Assembly (NCBI GenBank): GCA_900239685.1
Contig: OENT01000363.1
Location: 62,001 to 126,000, forward strand
Direction of reading: 5' to 3'
DNA length: 64,000 nucleotides
From: Rotaria macrura
Taxonomy: Eukaryota > Rotifera > Eurotatoria > Philodinida > Philodinidae
Positions 40,101-53,321 of this stretch are shown here, in pieces. The notes under the pieces are model-generated. The model had not been told where the DNA came from and did no database searches. It saw nothing but the letters and a program-made list of their open reading frames with translations. Each line of letters begins with the position of its first letter. Positions within the stretch are counted from its first letter, which is position 1. Made by a program: the position numbers and the translations under genes.

Positions 40101-41099
40101 CAGACACGTACACTAAGCAACACTATATCTATCTGTAGTTTTAACAGCTTGACGAGAGTGTGGGTGGAAACGACATTAATGTTTTTACCACATATTAATA
40201 AATCGGAAACTATTCGTAGTGATTCGTTGATTTATTTTTTTACCTACCATTTGAATGCTGATAGTCTCTATGTTCGTTTAAGGATCATTTTAAAGAGTCC
40301 TTCAGCGTGAGTCGAACGACGTACACACATACGTTTGTATAACGAACCGGAAGGTGTGTGTATATGAGTCTTTTCTCTTTTCTTTCTTTTTTTTATACTC
40401 TATCTATTTCGATTTTTTTTATCAAACGCTAATTAAGAGAAAAAGACGAGGAGAAAAGAGGAACTACGAGAATGACATTGCAAGAAACATGGGTTTCATG
40501 ATTAGACAGATCGTCGTTCGTCGAATGAATAGAAGAAGACGGATAGGTTTCCTTTATACGTCATGACGAATGAGCTTTACTAAGGGAACAAATGAATACG
40601 TCGGCATTCAATGGTTTCATTATTGTTGCTGTTGTCTTTTCTTCTTCAATCATATTTTCTATGTTTTTCAACAACAAAAGATAAGTCATTCAAATAGTTA
40701 AGCCCAAAGCTACGCCAGTCGAAATGTAGAATCGATCAGGTGACAGTGACCTGCATAAAGTCAAGTATCAATTGACCACTTCACGGCATACTGTTCGACA
40801 ATACACTACGGATTAAAAGAAATACACTACTCCATCAATCATCCATTCCTATAAAAACACACAAACAGATATGCATACATATATGTAGATATGTGTCTGT
40901 CTGTTGTGTAGATAGATTTGTCATTTTTTTTTTCTTTGTAGATTATTTCTTTTATTATTTTCTCTTTGTTGATCGTACTAATGTTGATACAATAACAAGA
41001 TTTAAACAAAAACAACAAAAATGATCTAGATTTGTTTTTTTTTCTTTCTTTTTGTTTAAGTTATTGTTATTGTCTCATTTTGATGATTGGAATAGTAGC
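37164..41099. other. Intergenic, promoter flank of RhoGAP-START gene, no supported gene
   Basis: AT-rich spacer with (TA)n near 37192-37220, a (GAAT)n run at 37331-37352, (CA)n near 39094-39105 and 39161-39172, and poly-pyrimidine stretches. Frames such as 38067-38432, 39137-39391 and 39459-39698 are low complexity with no family similarity. A near-palindromic pair of hexamers (AGGTGA, three bases, TGACCT) is at 40738-40752. Confidence 0.55.
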
Positions 41100-41692
41100 T
41101 CAGAAGAAAAATCCAAGAACTTTTCCACCCGTATGTTTTCGTCGAGCTTCTTCATGATCTAGAATTCCATGTGATGTTGTCAACACAACATATCTAAATA
41201 TTCAAAAAATAACATATTTTCCTATCGTAAAACATAGAATCGAAAGAAATCATTTCATTTTACCCGAATTGACGTGATGGTAAGAGATTTTTTGTCCAAT
41301 TTTCAATGTCACGAATTGGACAATCAAAACGAGGACTTATAACGCCACACTATATACAACATGAAATAATATTCAATTAGACATTATCTTGTACGAAGAA
41401 ATCTGTTTCGTTTTACTTTATTTAAACGACCATTTAAGTCAACAACAATTTTACCGCTACGATGATCATCGATGATTTCAAATTCACCAATATAACCTTT
41501 CAATGGAAAAGATTCTCATTCGAGACACAAAAAGAAAAATCGTATGATGAGTATTTTACCATGTTTCATCATAACCGTAAGAAATTTGACGATAACTTTT
41601 GAACATGGTCGAATAATAACTTGACGTTTGTGACGTTTTTCAGCATTATTTATTGATTTTAGCGCGTCGGCAAGTACATTCATATGCACCAT
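41100..41692 (-). CDS. RPS15A: 40S ribosomal protein S15a (uS8)
   Basis: Structural protein of the small ribosomal subunit that contacts the central domain of 18S rRNA. Four exons (41560-41692, 41417-41496, 41264-41349, 41100-41193) join to 130 aa, exactly the family length. The N-terminus [20 protein letters not shown], the block [38 protein letters not shown] and the C-terminus [18 protein letters not shown] are diagnostic. The three introns are 63-71 bp. Identity is essentially certain. No downstream or upstream operon partner; the 5' flank (41693 onward) presumably holds the promoter. Confidence 0.98.
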
Positions 41693-42406
41693 GATGGATA
41701 TTTACTTATCTATATGTGTGTATGAAGACACGCGAATCTAAAAGAAACCAAATAAGAAGATTAATTATTTTCTAATGATTCTTGATGAATCGAATCATTC
41801 AGCAAAGCAGAGACAGATCTATTTAAAGATGAAAAGTTCGTTAGTCAATGACTGCTACTATCAAGTTGAAAACACGATACTCGAACTTGTAAATATTGGT
41901 GCCAGTATTAATTTCATGAGCCACTGTTCCATTCATGTCTCAAATAACATGAACATTATCCTACTTGCTTCATTCTTTTTTTTTTGTTGTTGTTGTATAG
42001 ACTACCATACTTGTGTTGATCCGCTTCGTATATCATCTTTTGAAGTTTTTTTTTTTCTTTCGTTTCATGTTAAACAAGTGTGTTAATATCATTTCGAATC
42101 AGTATTGTTCTATAGCTTATACGAGGAGCTTAGTCTAGTTACTTATGGAAATCTTATATCATCGATTTGAAATAAAATAATATCTGAAGAAGAATATGTA
42201 ATATCGATTCCAATATGTTTGTGAATCAAAAAAGAAAAGAAAAAGAAGATTGTTCGTTAACTTATAAATATGAAATGAAAACAATAAGAGAACGTAAATA
42301 CAAAACAACAATTTGTATTTTAACAATAAAGACAAAAAAGAAATAAGAAACGAAGCAAAACATAAAATTCTCTATTGTTGTTTTAGAATGCTTTTTGAAA
42401 GGAATA
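41693..42406. other. Spacer between RPS15A start and CLPTM1 3' end
   Basis: About 700 bp, containing the RPS15A promoter side and the CLPTM1 3' UTR. A plus-strand frame at 41775-42086 has poly-T-coded Phe runs and no recognisable domain. AATAAA-type hexamers on the minus strand (TTTATT complements) were not resolved with confidence. Confidence 0.5.
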
Positions 42407-45400
42407 CTACTCTGTTTTGGCATGTTGTTCATGGGATATAGTATCTGTTGTTGTTTGTTGTTCTTCAGTTGGAACCAATGCTGAATCTACTTCGCCTGTC
42501 GTACCAAATTCATTAAGACGTTTACGATCAACAGGATAGATGTAACGTTGATAAAGATAAATAAAGAATATTATATCTACAAAAACATGATGAAACATAA
42601 ACGGGAAGAAAATTAACAAAACAAAAAGAAAAGAAACTAAAATTTTTACCATCACGAAAACAACCAATACGATACATTGTTGGCATTTTAATGACAAAAG
42701 CAAATAAATCATCAATGAATGTATTCAATGCTTTGTACGTCATCATACGCCATGGTAAATGTGAGACCGATTTAAGTTTATAATTAATAAACAATTGTGG
42801 TGTCATCATAATAAAACCTTGATAAACAAAAATGAAACTATTTTTCGTTCACTTACATCTATTGAATACGTACCGAATATTAACAAAAATCCATACACTG
42901 TACTTAAACAAAATGAATACCAACTTTTCTGTTCATGATACATTAATAAATAACATGCATAGCAAATCACCAATGGAAATAATGTCCATGACAAATATTT
43001 AAAAGCCATCTAAATACAAAAGAATCAAATGAAATTAATTGTAAAAAGAAACTTTTTTTTTTATATAGCATAAACTCACTCGATCATATTCAGATGTTGA
43101 AGTAGCTGTATAGGAACTTTTATAGACATATTTAAATTTTGGAATTAAACCAAGCCATGTTTCATTTGGTACACGCTAAGAACGAAAAAAATTTTAAATA
43201 AATAAATAATACATAATATAAACCAACGGACATACTTCAAAATTAAGCACTTTGGGTACTTTCCATAATTCAATAAGTATACCAACGCAAACACTTATAC
43301 GAACCATTGTATTTGCTTCGTTATCAAATACATACAGTAAGACAATCAGACTTTGAAATATGTTGAAAAAAACACTTCGAACAGATAAACCTTCAAGAGA
43401 CTTTCGTGTTCTCCAAAATTGAATATCTAAAAATGAGTAGAGATTTAAGATGACATAAATATATTTTTCTCTTTAATATTAAATAGTCTATAGTTAAAAA
43501 AGCTTGTTAGCGCAGCCCCGTCGGGCCTAAAATGTGAACTCACATATCTTTAGCTTCATATGCTAATAGAAAACAAAGAAAATGTAATATGACGAATTTT
43601 TTCGCATCGTCTTTCTGTGATAGGTGCCCTATTTATCATTTTCATTGCTGCTATGCACTCGTTAGTTTCCATGTTTCGTTGTTCATTTTTCTTAATTTAA
43701 CATTTTTTATAAAAAATTTGGAAGAAGTGGCAAATAATGTTGTGATATATGACGATAATTGAATACTGGTTGTTATGTATGTAATGGATTCATACACTGG
43801 TTTCTATGGTCTGTAAGGGGGGGGGGGGGGGGGGGGNNNNNNNNGGGGAGCATCAAAATTCTCACTCTTAAACTTCCACTCACTATTTTCTTCGAAAACA
43901 TATGTGAGTTCCACAAAATATTCATATACAGAAAAATGAGCAGATTTGCAAAACTTGTCGATTTCTGTTTGTTTTTTTTGATACAACACCGATCCCGAAC
44001 TAAATATTTTCGCATTGTATTTAACTTCTAGTTTGACACCATTTCATTTTCAACAATGCAATACTAAATTTAACTCAAATAAGACAACTGAACATGTTCT
44101 ATTCCATTCGATTCTAGGTAGTAAAACTGTACGGTAATATTTTTAATAGGAGATATACATGAAAAAATTAAATAAATGTAGTTGTTTTTACTAATATTCG
44201 ATACTCAATGTATAGTTCGTATTCAAAACATTAGCACAACTATTGACAGTCGATCGCGTATGATACTATTCAATGAACTCTACTATAATGGCCGTGTTCT
44301 CGGAAATTTCTCTTTTCATTTGAAAGAATATATCGAATTTCAATTCGAGAATAATTCATTATTTATTATGCAGAGTTAATGAATGACACTTTGTGTAAAA
44401 TATCTGAACTCAATCTAACATCTATCGTGATTTCCATTAATATGAGTGGCATACATATTGTTAGGTTTTTAATAGATTCGAAAATTAAAATGTACATGAG
44501 ATTTCTTATGTTTAATATCTTCAAACTCGACCATGAATTCCAGTGAGGAAGTATTTCCCAAAATAAAAATTTGAATTCAATTACAAACATTATTCCTGAG
44601 TACCATGAATAAATCAATAGTCGACTGTCAGAGAACTTCTCTTTTTAGTTACCTAGTAACAGAGACACACTGATCATTGTATGAAGTACAAATAGAGACT
44701 TCAGCCTAAGGAACACAGTAGGTCGATGGACATACAAGTAGTCTATTATCATAATTCATTTCATAGATATGAATGTTCTAGCGTATATTGATAATGAGAC
44801 TGTAGATCATGATAATATTTTATTTTGTGTAAAATTATGTGAGAATGCCGATAAGAGCACTGGATGATAAACATGTAAATTACTTGACATTAAGTTTCTC
44901 TGTGATCTGAATAAATTGATCAATACTTTTCTAATGTATATTGATCTATGAAGTCGGTTATTTACAGATTTTTGACAAACTATGTATGAAACCATGAAGT
45001 ACTAGAACGACGTTCGGAAACATATCTGACTGATTTTGTTTTTCAAATTCGATGTTTGTACACATGCGATCAAAGTAAGAACACGAAAGACATACGTACC
45101 ATTTTTGAATGCCAATATTTCAAAAACTGTATGTACTATTGACACAACAATAGTGATAACAAGTAAATATGGATTCGTTTCAACAAGTGCACGCTAATAA
45201 AACGAAAACATAATACAATTAAGAAAAATGTTTATTCTCTATCGACTTTACTTTCATTGCATCTTGATCATCATCATTATCTTCATCACCAAGTATATTT
45301 CCATACCACGATTGACGTAAATTCTGTGATATGTACATTTGCCATTTCCATAATTGTATAGGAGCAACAGTAATTGTTAAATTAAGATTACTGAAAAAAA

Positions 45401-48400
45401 GTAAAAACAATAACAATTTACAAAAAAAAACAAACAAAAGAGATCATCATTATTACGTGATTGTATTATTAACTGGATAATAATCGGTGAGAAGATTCCA
45501 ATAATCATTTAAATAGAGTACAGGATAATATTTTCCAGTGTACATATCAAAGTCAAAAACTAAATTAAACAAAATAATGTCATGTAAGAGAAATCTGCAG
45601 CATTATAATTCTTTTCTTATTCACAGTAAAACATATTAAGCTAATTAGTAAAAGAATAAAGAATTGTTTGCAATCGAAAATGTACAAACTCCTGTTGATC
45701 TTATGAGACTTTTAAAATTCTCATGCAGCACGCAAATTGATTTATTAGTTATTGGAATACTTTATTATTAGGTTTCGTTATGTATTCATGAATGCAATTA
45801 GAGAGATGTAGACACATACAAATCGTAGTGTATTTTAAACAATCGATACAGAATTGATTGATAAAAAATGTGAAAACCAATCATTCTAGAATGTGTGCAC
45901 TGATAAACCTTTTGGGAAACCCTAAAACTAGTGTTCATCTGAAACATATCTAGACATTTGGTTTTCGGGCATTTTCAGGCGATGTTTTGTTAGAAAGCTA
46001 CGATTTGGTTCAAAACTAATATCAGATTCGGAATCAGCGTTAAAAACTGAGTCGATTTATATACGTTGTGGATAATTCTGAGAAAAAAATTTTGTTTTTG
46101 AAAAAATCCCTGTACCCCACCTCAGGGATTGTTCGGTGAAAAATGACAATTTCTTCGATAACTCAGCCATTTCTTGCCGGATCCTTCTCATCTTCGAACT
46201 CGACCGAGATATTGATATTTCAGCTCAATCGAATGTATTTGTAAAGAATTATCATGTTAACGGCCGGACACACTGACCGATGCTAGAGTGTATTCACTTT
46301 TTTGAGTACACAAAAATAGTTTGAAAGATCTTACGAAAAGTAAAACATCTCGAGTCGAAAATTACGAACTGTCTCTTGCATATAGACATGAGAAATAGTA
46401 TGAAAGAAGAAAGCAGTATTTCAGATGAAAACGTTTCTCGTAAATACCAATCAACTTTCTGTGTTTTTCAGCAAGAACTAGTCGAAACATCATAGGAATA
46501 TTTCCGACCGGGATATTGCCTTCCACTCATTCCCATGTTTTTCTACAGCATACAGTAACTTTTCCTGCATTTTTTCTTTTGGTACCTGTAGTATCCGTTC
46601 TCTGGAATGATCGACTCGAATAAATTACACAATGGGATATTTTTTATCATACGCGAACAAACAACATATGATTCATACTCAGTTACTTTCACATTTTAGA
46701 ATGCAATATTCATACAATTAGTTAAAATTTAATATAATGAGCCAACAAAATGGCGTACACTACAATCTTGATCATATGCTTTCAGAGAATATTATATAGA
46801 TTGAAGATTCAAAAGTAATCCACATACATAACTTGAAGTAGAAATGATTTTCTCTATCAACCTGAGATAGAATCAATATACATAACGAAAGATACATTAG
46901 AAATAACATATTGCAGTGCAGCTAAGCAGTAATATATTACTAATATCATACCAACATTGTCTATACATTGCCGATAATGAAAGGCTTTTTATTAATGTAC
47001 GATCGAAGATGATAAACGAACAACGAGTCGTCACTATGTTCTTATTGTATTTCTGGAAGATTTACTACAAGAATGATGACGAAAGATATTCTTCAATAGA
47101 ATAAAACAAAGTACATCGAGTTTTTGATTGTCAACAACACTTACACAGTGTTTTTGACATTATCAGCTCATAAAGATTGTTCAAACAGTTTTTTAAATAT
47201 TAATAAATGTTTTGTTTTCCGTAATATAAATCGACTCTCTCGATCAGACCGTATATATTGGCGAGTCAGGAATGCTGCAAGAATTTACAATTTTTTAACT
47301 ATATCTCAAAATTTAAAGGTTAGAAAAGGTTTTTTATCGTACCGTTTAGAGACTCGAATATATATGCGTTTATAAGCAGAGTCTAAACGGTTCCATCGAT
47401 CGACTCAAACCTAAAACAGTATCGTTATAGTATTTTTTGCATCAATGTACAAATCTTCACAAGTCAAGATTCTTCTCACTTTTTCGGTTTATACTATACA
47501 TCTTTTCATGAATAAAATTGAAATCTCAATGCTTTTGTTTTTCTATGAATGTATTTCATATGAGCGCAATAGAGAATCTTGAAATAATTTCGATGTTTAA
47601 ATTCGATTATTAGTTTCTTAGTCAAGTCATTCACATATTAAATGAAAACACGTAGCTAAATTCGTATAAGAAAAAGTTTACTTCTGAAAATTTAATCTTC
47701 AATTATAACTATGAGCATGTCTTCTCGATATCTTTAATGTATAAACAATTTTTGTTAAAAATATGTATCATGAAGTGAGTCGAATGTTCTATGCTATAAT
47801 TGCACGTATGTATGAAACAGTAACGAGAAAGTAACTTAAAGTTCGACGGTTTTTAAAAAAGCAACGAGTCTTATTATTATTTTTTCATCAATCGATAAAT
47901 TTACTTTTAAAATATCAATTCAAGTGGACGTTTATCTTGTCAACCTTGAAAATTTGATTTTATCATACTGTAATATGACAACAAAATAATCGTACATTAT
48001 TTATATGACTTTTAACAAAAAAAGAATAGTTTTTCTCATTTCACATTCGATAAAATCTAGTTCTTATTCATGCATAAGAATACACGTGGTTGATTTTAAA
48101 TATTCAAAAAAAAACCTTTAGCTAAGCCCGGCTGAACTTTAGATGACCTTAAAAACAATGTGTTTCTCTAACACCTCGTCTCTTACTTGCTTTTGTATAA
48201 CCTTGATAAGTTTAAACTAGAGATGACTACGATGAAAATATAAGCACTATAAAAAAATACTTACATTTATCCATCGGTGGTGGTATACTGCCTTTCGCCC
48301 ATGGTGATTGATCATCAAGTAAATTAATCGTCATATTTGGATGCCAATGAGATAGAAGTTCAACAATTTTAAAATCAGCTTTCTACAACAACAAAAATAA

Positions 48401-49334
48401 GATCACGAATTAGAAATCTACATGAACGATATCTGTAATTATAAAAACCTTTTGGTATTCTTCATCTTGTTCAGTATTTCCTGTTAGAAGATTTTTTGTT
48501 TTTTTATAAACTTTTTTCTTGTATTTATTCAAGCCTAATAACAATCAATTATTCGATGATAATGAATCGATTCACAACATACGTTTGCTTTTTGAGAAAA
48601 CATATTGTGCTGAATGAGATTCGCGTTCATTTGGATCAATTGAATAACCATGTTTAGTTACGACAACATGTAAATACAGCGAACCATTGTTTTGTACATT
48701 CTATGAATTAAAAAGAAAAAGTTAGTTACATGTGTTGATTGACAATGAATCGTACTGTTGAAATAGGAAATTCAATAAATTTTGTATATGTTCCACTTGC
48801 TGACCAATCGCCATATTTCAAAGCATCAATTTCCCAAGTAGGTTTTCTTAATGGATCATATGCATATATTTCATCTTCGTTAATGAATAGATACATATCC
48901 TAACAGAAAAACAAAACGTTTGTTTCTGATTCCTAAACTAGTACTATGAAAAAATTTTCATTCTCACAAGTAAATCTCCATTCGCAAAAAGATTTCCTGG
49001 CGTGTAGCCATTAATTGATTGCGTTGATGTTGTACCATTGCTTGTTGCAGGATTTGTAGGTGAACGACGAAAAAATTGAGTAATAAAATAAAACATTAAC
49101 ATTCGAAATGCAAACGATTTAAATATTTCCCATGGTGATTGACGTGGCTGAGCCTGAGCATTGTTATTTGGTTCAGTAGCTGGAGTATTGTTGTTATTTT
49201 CTTGTAGTTGTTGTTGTTCAGTCTTTAATAGAAATTGTAATTTCAACATGAAATATAAACATGAATAGAAATAAAAAATTATTTACAGCATTTTCTTGTG
49301 CTTCTCCTGGTTGATCATTATCTGTGTTCGACAT
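42407..49334 (-). CDS. CLPTM1: CLPTM1 family multi-pass membrane protein
   Basis: ER/plasma-membrane multi-pass protein; mammalian CLPTM1 holds back GABA-A receptor assembly in the ER. Fourteen in-phase exons give 621 aa: 49287-49334, 48968-49222, 48756-48899, 48583-48700, 48449-48534, 48265-48382, 45457-45559, 45252-45390, 45100-45193, 43236-43426, 43080-43175, 42874-43009, 42650-42817, 42407-42576. Hallmark blocks in order: TKNLLTGNTEQDEE, ISHWHPN-like LLSHWHPNMTI, PWAKGSIPPPMD, LNDYWNL, ETNPYLLVITIVVSIVH, FKNDIQFWRTRKSLEGLSVR, MTPQLFINYKLKSVSHLPWR, YKALNTFIDDLFAFVIKMP, RIGCFRDDIIFFIYLYQR. The N-terminal ~50 residues are Gln/Asn-rich. Two introns are unusually long (45560-48264 with a dispersed repeat; 43427-45099 with a poly-G gap). 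Head to head with OSTM1 at 346 bp. Identification is secure. Confidence 0.97.
43817..43848 (+). repeat. Poly(G) tract interrupted by an 8-N gap
   Basis: Twenty G, then eight N (43837-43844), then four G, inside the 1673-bp intron of CLPTM1. The N run almost certainly marks a homopolymer length that could not be resolved. On the transcribed pre-mRNA (minus strand) this is poly(C). Confidence 0.95.
45560..48264. other. 2.7-kb CLPTM1 intron
   Basis: Longest intron of the gene, between the exons encoding PPPMDK and FDFDMYTGKYY. It contains dispersed repeat B copy 2. Frames at 46916-47104 and 47124-47375 on the plus strand have no family resemblance and no splice context; no nested gene is supported. 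Confidence 0.7.
45866..46311 (+). repeat. Dispersed repeat B, copy 2 (internally deleted)
   Basis: Same family and orientation as 18786-19343. It retains AAATGTGAAAAC at the left, CATTCTAGAATGTGTGCAC, CAGATTCGGAATCAGCGTTA, AACTCGACCGAGATATT and the right end TTTTTTGAGTACAC. It lacks about 65 bp after the left end, including GGACTTATGTCCGAGAG, and other short pieces, for example the segment between GAGATATT and TTTCAGCTCAATC present in copy 1. It lies antisense to CLPTM1 inside the intron. Confidence 0.85.
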
Positions 49335-49680
49335 GGTCTAGAAAAGACAAGACGGTAAAGAACTACGAACTAAACATGATTTTTGTTTTGAGTATTTTAG
49401 ACTTCTCTCATAGCCCATACTGCTGTAAAATAATTTAATCTCATCACAGTTTTATCGGCCTCCGAATGACATCGAATCGGAAATCGAGAAAAAGGCTTTT
49501 TCTAAAACTTAACTATTTCATTAAATAAGAAGATTTTTAGTAATTAAAAATTTTTCATTTTTATTTTTACCCAATATTTTACTGATTCTAGCGCTTTCTT
49601 TGCTGATTGGTTATCTAGTGAAAACCAACTGCAGATGACTCATGATCAAGATATGAGTTCTGCTAGTTCGCACAGTACTA
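49335..49680. promoter_or_regulatory. Divergent promoter region CLPTM1 / OSTM1
   Basis: 346 bp between the two start codons (CLPTM1 leftward, OSTM1 rightward). Both transcripts must start within it, so it probably acts as a bidirectional promoter. An inverted CCAAT (ATTGG) is present at 49607-49611. No TATA box was identified. Inference rests on gene spacing only. Confidence 0.6.
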
Positions 49681-52288
49681 ATGTCTAAAATTCTAATTTT
49701 TTGTTTATTTTTTCAATTGATCTATGGAAATTACAATGATCCAATATATCCAGTACAAAATCCTTGCTTGGCTATACTTGATCGATTGTCTGAAATGTCA
49801 TCTACATTTCTTAATTGTGCTGTGAGTCGAGCTAGACCATTCAAATTATGTGAAGGTTGTATAGATCATTTCGCACGATTACAAGATCTTATCGGTTTAT
49901 TAGATCACGTTTGTATTTTCATAACGTTTCTCATTGACTTGATTTTCACGAGGAGTATTTATATAAATATATATATTGCAGACATATTCTGACGTCGATA
50001 GAAAGATAACGTGTAAAGGATTTCTTGAAAGTTATGATTCAATACAAATTGTGGCACAACTTATTTCATTTGTACAAAATATTTGGAGTTCTTCGTATTG
50101 TGATAGTAAGTCACAAAGCTTTAGAATATCTCTGTTTTTGAGTATACACAACATTAATTTGCTGTTATGAAACCTTTTCGTTTTGCAACATCTCAATTCT
50201 ATTTATTCATAAGATGAAAAGCACTTCGACCGCTTGATTACTAACTACGTTGCTGAACGAGGACAATGTTCGAGTATTTTCCTTCCTATTATAATTCATA
50301 GAAAGTTAGTTAGACAATACGATTTTTTTCATCACAAATTAAGATATGTTGCGAAACTATAACTATAATCCACATCGATTCACTGAGAGATGAAACCTAA
50401 TATTTCGGTTGCTCTCAAATCATATCGAAATCTTGAAACATTGTTGAATACTTTTTTCAACAAATCGATCTGTGTCAATATGTTTCTATTTGCTTTAGGA
50501 ATGTTTCACAGATAATCTCAATCTATTTTACAAATAACAGATGAATTGTTCTTTGTAGATCATTAAATGTAAAACGTTCAAATGAGAAACTTCGCAAAAG
50601 ATATTCTAGATGAAATCCATCATATCTTGTCTATCAAATAATCTCACTATTTTTTACACTAATCTGTTGTTGAATTAACAATGCACACTTAATCTATCCA
50701 TCGATAGAAGACCGTCAATATTCGATCGATATTTTAGTCAGTGAAAACCTTGAACTAACGGGAATACAATCGTACTATGCTAGTCATATTTTATAGTAGT
50801 TGTATTCAGATTCTTATAATTTAAGAATTCTTAGGAAGACTGCTGATGTCTCAATGTATGATCTATGTAAATATATATCTGTCGACAAAATTTTCAGCTT
50901 GAAATTTGATCTTTTAAGTAGATTCTACAGCCGTAGTCTAAAAATTGAATGAACAACAACAAAAGCAAATCTCGAATTTTTTCAATACGAACTAAAAAAA
51001 TTGATAAAATAACGATCGTTTCAACGGGAAGTCGATGCCACTGTTCGCGTTCGTCAACTGGCATATCAATAAAAGTCATTTACATCAAATACTGAACTCG
51101 GTAATGAGTAAAGAACTAATAAAAAATAAACGTTACTATTGGATGATTTTCCACAGTCGAGCACAATTAATTGAATACACAATGAATTGTTTAGAGTCTA
51201 GATGATAGACGAACTTGAAAAATGATTGATTTCAAAAGTTAGAATATGTTTAAGACAACTCTGCATGAATTACTTTGTGAGTCTTTCGATTCAAAAGTAT
51301 TCGCTTAATGATCTATGAAAGAATTCGTACTAAAATAGCACACGTACACAGCTCTTATTCGCATGCTCAAGATGGCGATGTTCTCATTTCCTACGTTCGA
51401 AAAATTCTAGGAATTTCAATCATTATTTTTCATTCTCTATAGATTGTATCGAAAACTATAGCGATACGAATGGTACCATTGACTTTAGTCTAACTGAGAA
51501 TACAAAATTATTCATACAGAAAAAATTAAATTTCGATCTTTGTATATTCAATGCTACTGGTGTAAGTTATCAAATGATAAAACGTCAATTTTTTTTCTTT
51601 CAACTCACTATTACATATAGCGTATGGTTCCAATTATTCCCATTGATCTTAATGTTACATTAAATACTAATGTGTGCACAGTATGTTCAACAACTTACAA
51701 CGATATAAATGATTTCTTTTTACAAATGACACAACAGAACGACAACGGTGTTTGCATGGATATTGTTGATACAGTATAATTCGAATTTAAACATCGTTCA
51801 ATACATTTTTGTGATTCTATTTTTGTTTGTTTCAAGATGAATTATACTCGATTATTGTGGAGTAAAATATATGCATGTAGACGTCATGATCCGGATTATA
51901 TGGCCGTAATTGGAATATCATTCTTCATTCCAACAATCGTCTGCGTTTTTTATGTCACTGCTTTATTTAAAGGTAAGATTATTTCAAGTCGATTGAATTC
52001 AATGACATTTTATCCATAAGATTAATGATTCTAATTATTAGATCAATAATTTTACCTTGCCATACAATTCTTTTATTATTCGAATAGAAAATAAAACTCA
52101 TTTTATCTTTCTTCTAGGTGAACGAAAACAGAAGAAACTATCGCGACGTAAGATTAAAAAAGTCTCCTTTGATTTAGATTAATATTAGTCTTTTTTTTTC
52201 TTCTTCAGAGAAACGTCTTCCACCACATTCCACTACGGCTGCAATAGTTGGCACGAGACGTTGGTTATGGTCTAATCCGAATGAATAA
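49681..52288 (+). CDS. OSTM1: OSTM1-like type I lysosomal membrane protein
   Basis: OSTM1 is the heavily glycosylated beta subunit of the lysosomal chloride/proton exchanger ClC-7. Seven in-phase exons give 289 aa: 49681-49908, 49982-50105, 51443-51561, 51621-51773, 51837-51972, 52118-52147, 52209-52288. Residues 1-16 form a signal peptide. The luminal part has family-type blocks: NCAVSRARPFKLCEGC (compare CAVARARP-x-x-LC-x-x-C), ETN-free NATG and NVT glycosylation sequons, VCTVCSTTYNDIN and VCMDIVDTMNYTRLLWSKIYAC. One transmembrane helix (MAVIGISFFIPTIVCVFYV) is followed by a short basic cytosolic tail (ERKQKKLSRQKRLPP). The intron 50106-51442 is 1.3 kb. An AATAAA-like signal lies shortly after the stop near 52350. 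Assignment is based on motif order and topology; high confidence. Confidence 0.9.
50106..51442. other. 1.3-kb OSTM1 intron
   Basis: AT-rich intron between the exons ending SSSYCD and beginning NCIENYSD. No repeat family or nested gene was recognised. A minus-strand frame at 50894-51079 has no support. Confidence 0.65.
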
Positions 52289-52786
52289 AAAAACAAAGAA
52301 GACTTAAGAATTTTTTTTCTCTTGTACTATTTTTATATCAATATTTGTTATAATAAAAGGAAGAAAAATGTGTGCAATAAATCAAATTTATGTTTGTCAA
52401 ACTATGAGAACTTGAAGTTTTGACAGCGATTAAATTTAAATCGACAATAATATTCTGTGATCATTATATTTTTTCTTTTGACAATATTTCATATAAAATC
52501 TATCTAGTTTTGTAACGGTCAACTACTTAAACTTCGATTTTAAAACAAGGACTATATTGCTAAAAATAAAATGAATCCAGTCAACATGTAGACTGTTCTT
52601 GTTTTTTATTTATATAGACTGATTGTCAATCTATTGAAATAGACCAATAGTAAATGAGTCATTCTATATTTCTATTGGTTGAAAAAAGTTGTCGTGAGAA
52701 TGGTCTATATAAATGTGGTGAGCCGTAGAAATTTTTCTTATATCTAAACATATTTCTATCGTTTAATCGATTAATACACATACGCA
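52289..52786. other. Spacer with OSTM1 3' flank and H2B promoter
   Basis: The first part carries the OSTM1 3' end (an AATAAAAG hexamer near 52352). The second part contains the H2B promoter: two CCAAT-type boxes, one at 52644-52648 on the plus strand (GACCAATAG) and one inverted (ATTGG at 52675-52679), and a TATA box at 52706-52713. Confidence 0.7.
52706..52713 (+). promoter_or_regulatory. TATA box of H2B
   Basis: TATATAAA 74 bp upstream of the H2B ATG, in a good position for a short histone leader. An inverted CCAAT motif (ATTGG) lies about 27 bp further upstream. Confidence 0.75.
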
Positions 52787-53232
<446 letters not shown>

Positions 53233-53305
53233 ATTGATGGCTCACATTGAGATAACGAACAGCACTCTCAATGAATAAAAAAACAAGGATTGTCTAAAAC
53301 CCAAC

Positions 53306-53321
53306 AGCCCTCTTTAGGGCT
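53306..53321 (+). promoter_or_regulatory. Histone 3' stem-loop of H2B
   Basis: AGCCCTCTTTAGGGCT: a six-base-pair stem with a CTTT loop, preceded by AAACCCAAC. This is the histone pre-mRNA 3'-processing element bound by SLBP. The same 16 bases occur after H3 and H4. Compared with the common GGCCCT / AGGGCC stem, the outermost pair is A-T instead of G-C. Confidence 0.92.

Noticed and set aside
43500..43535. GC-rich patch (GCGCAGCCCCGTCGGGCC) considered as a tRNA or structural RNA
   Set aside because: No cloverleaf, T-loop or anticodon arm could be formed by eye.
46916..47375. Two plus-strand frames in the CLPTM1 intron
   Set aside because: Short, no domain, no splice context; considered as a nested gene and dismissed.
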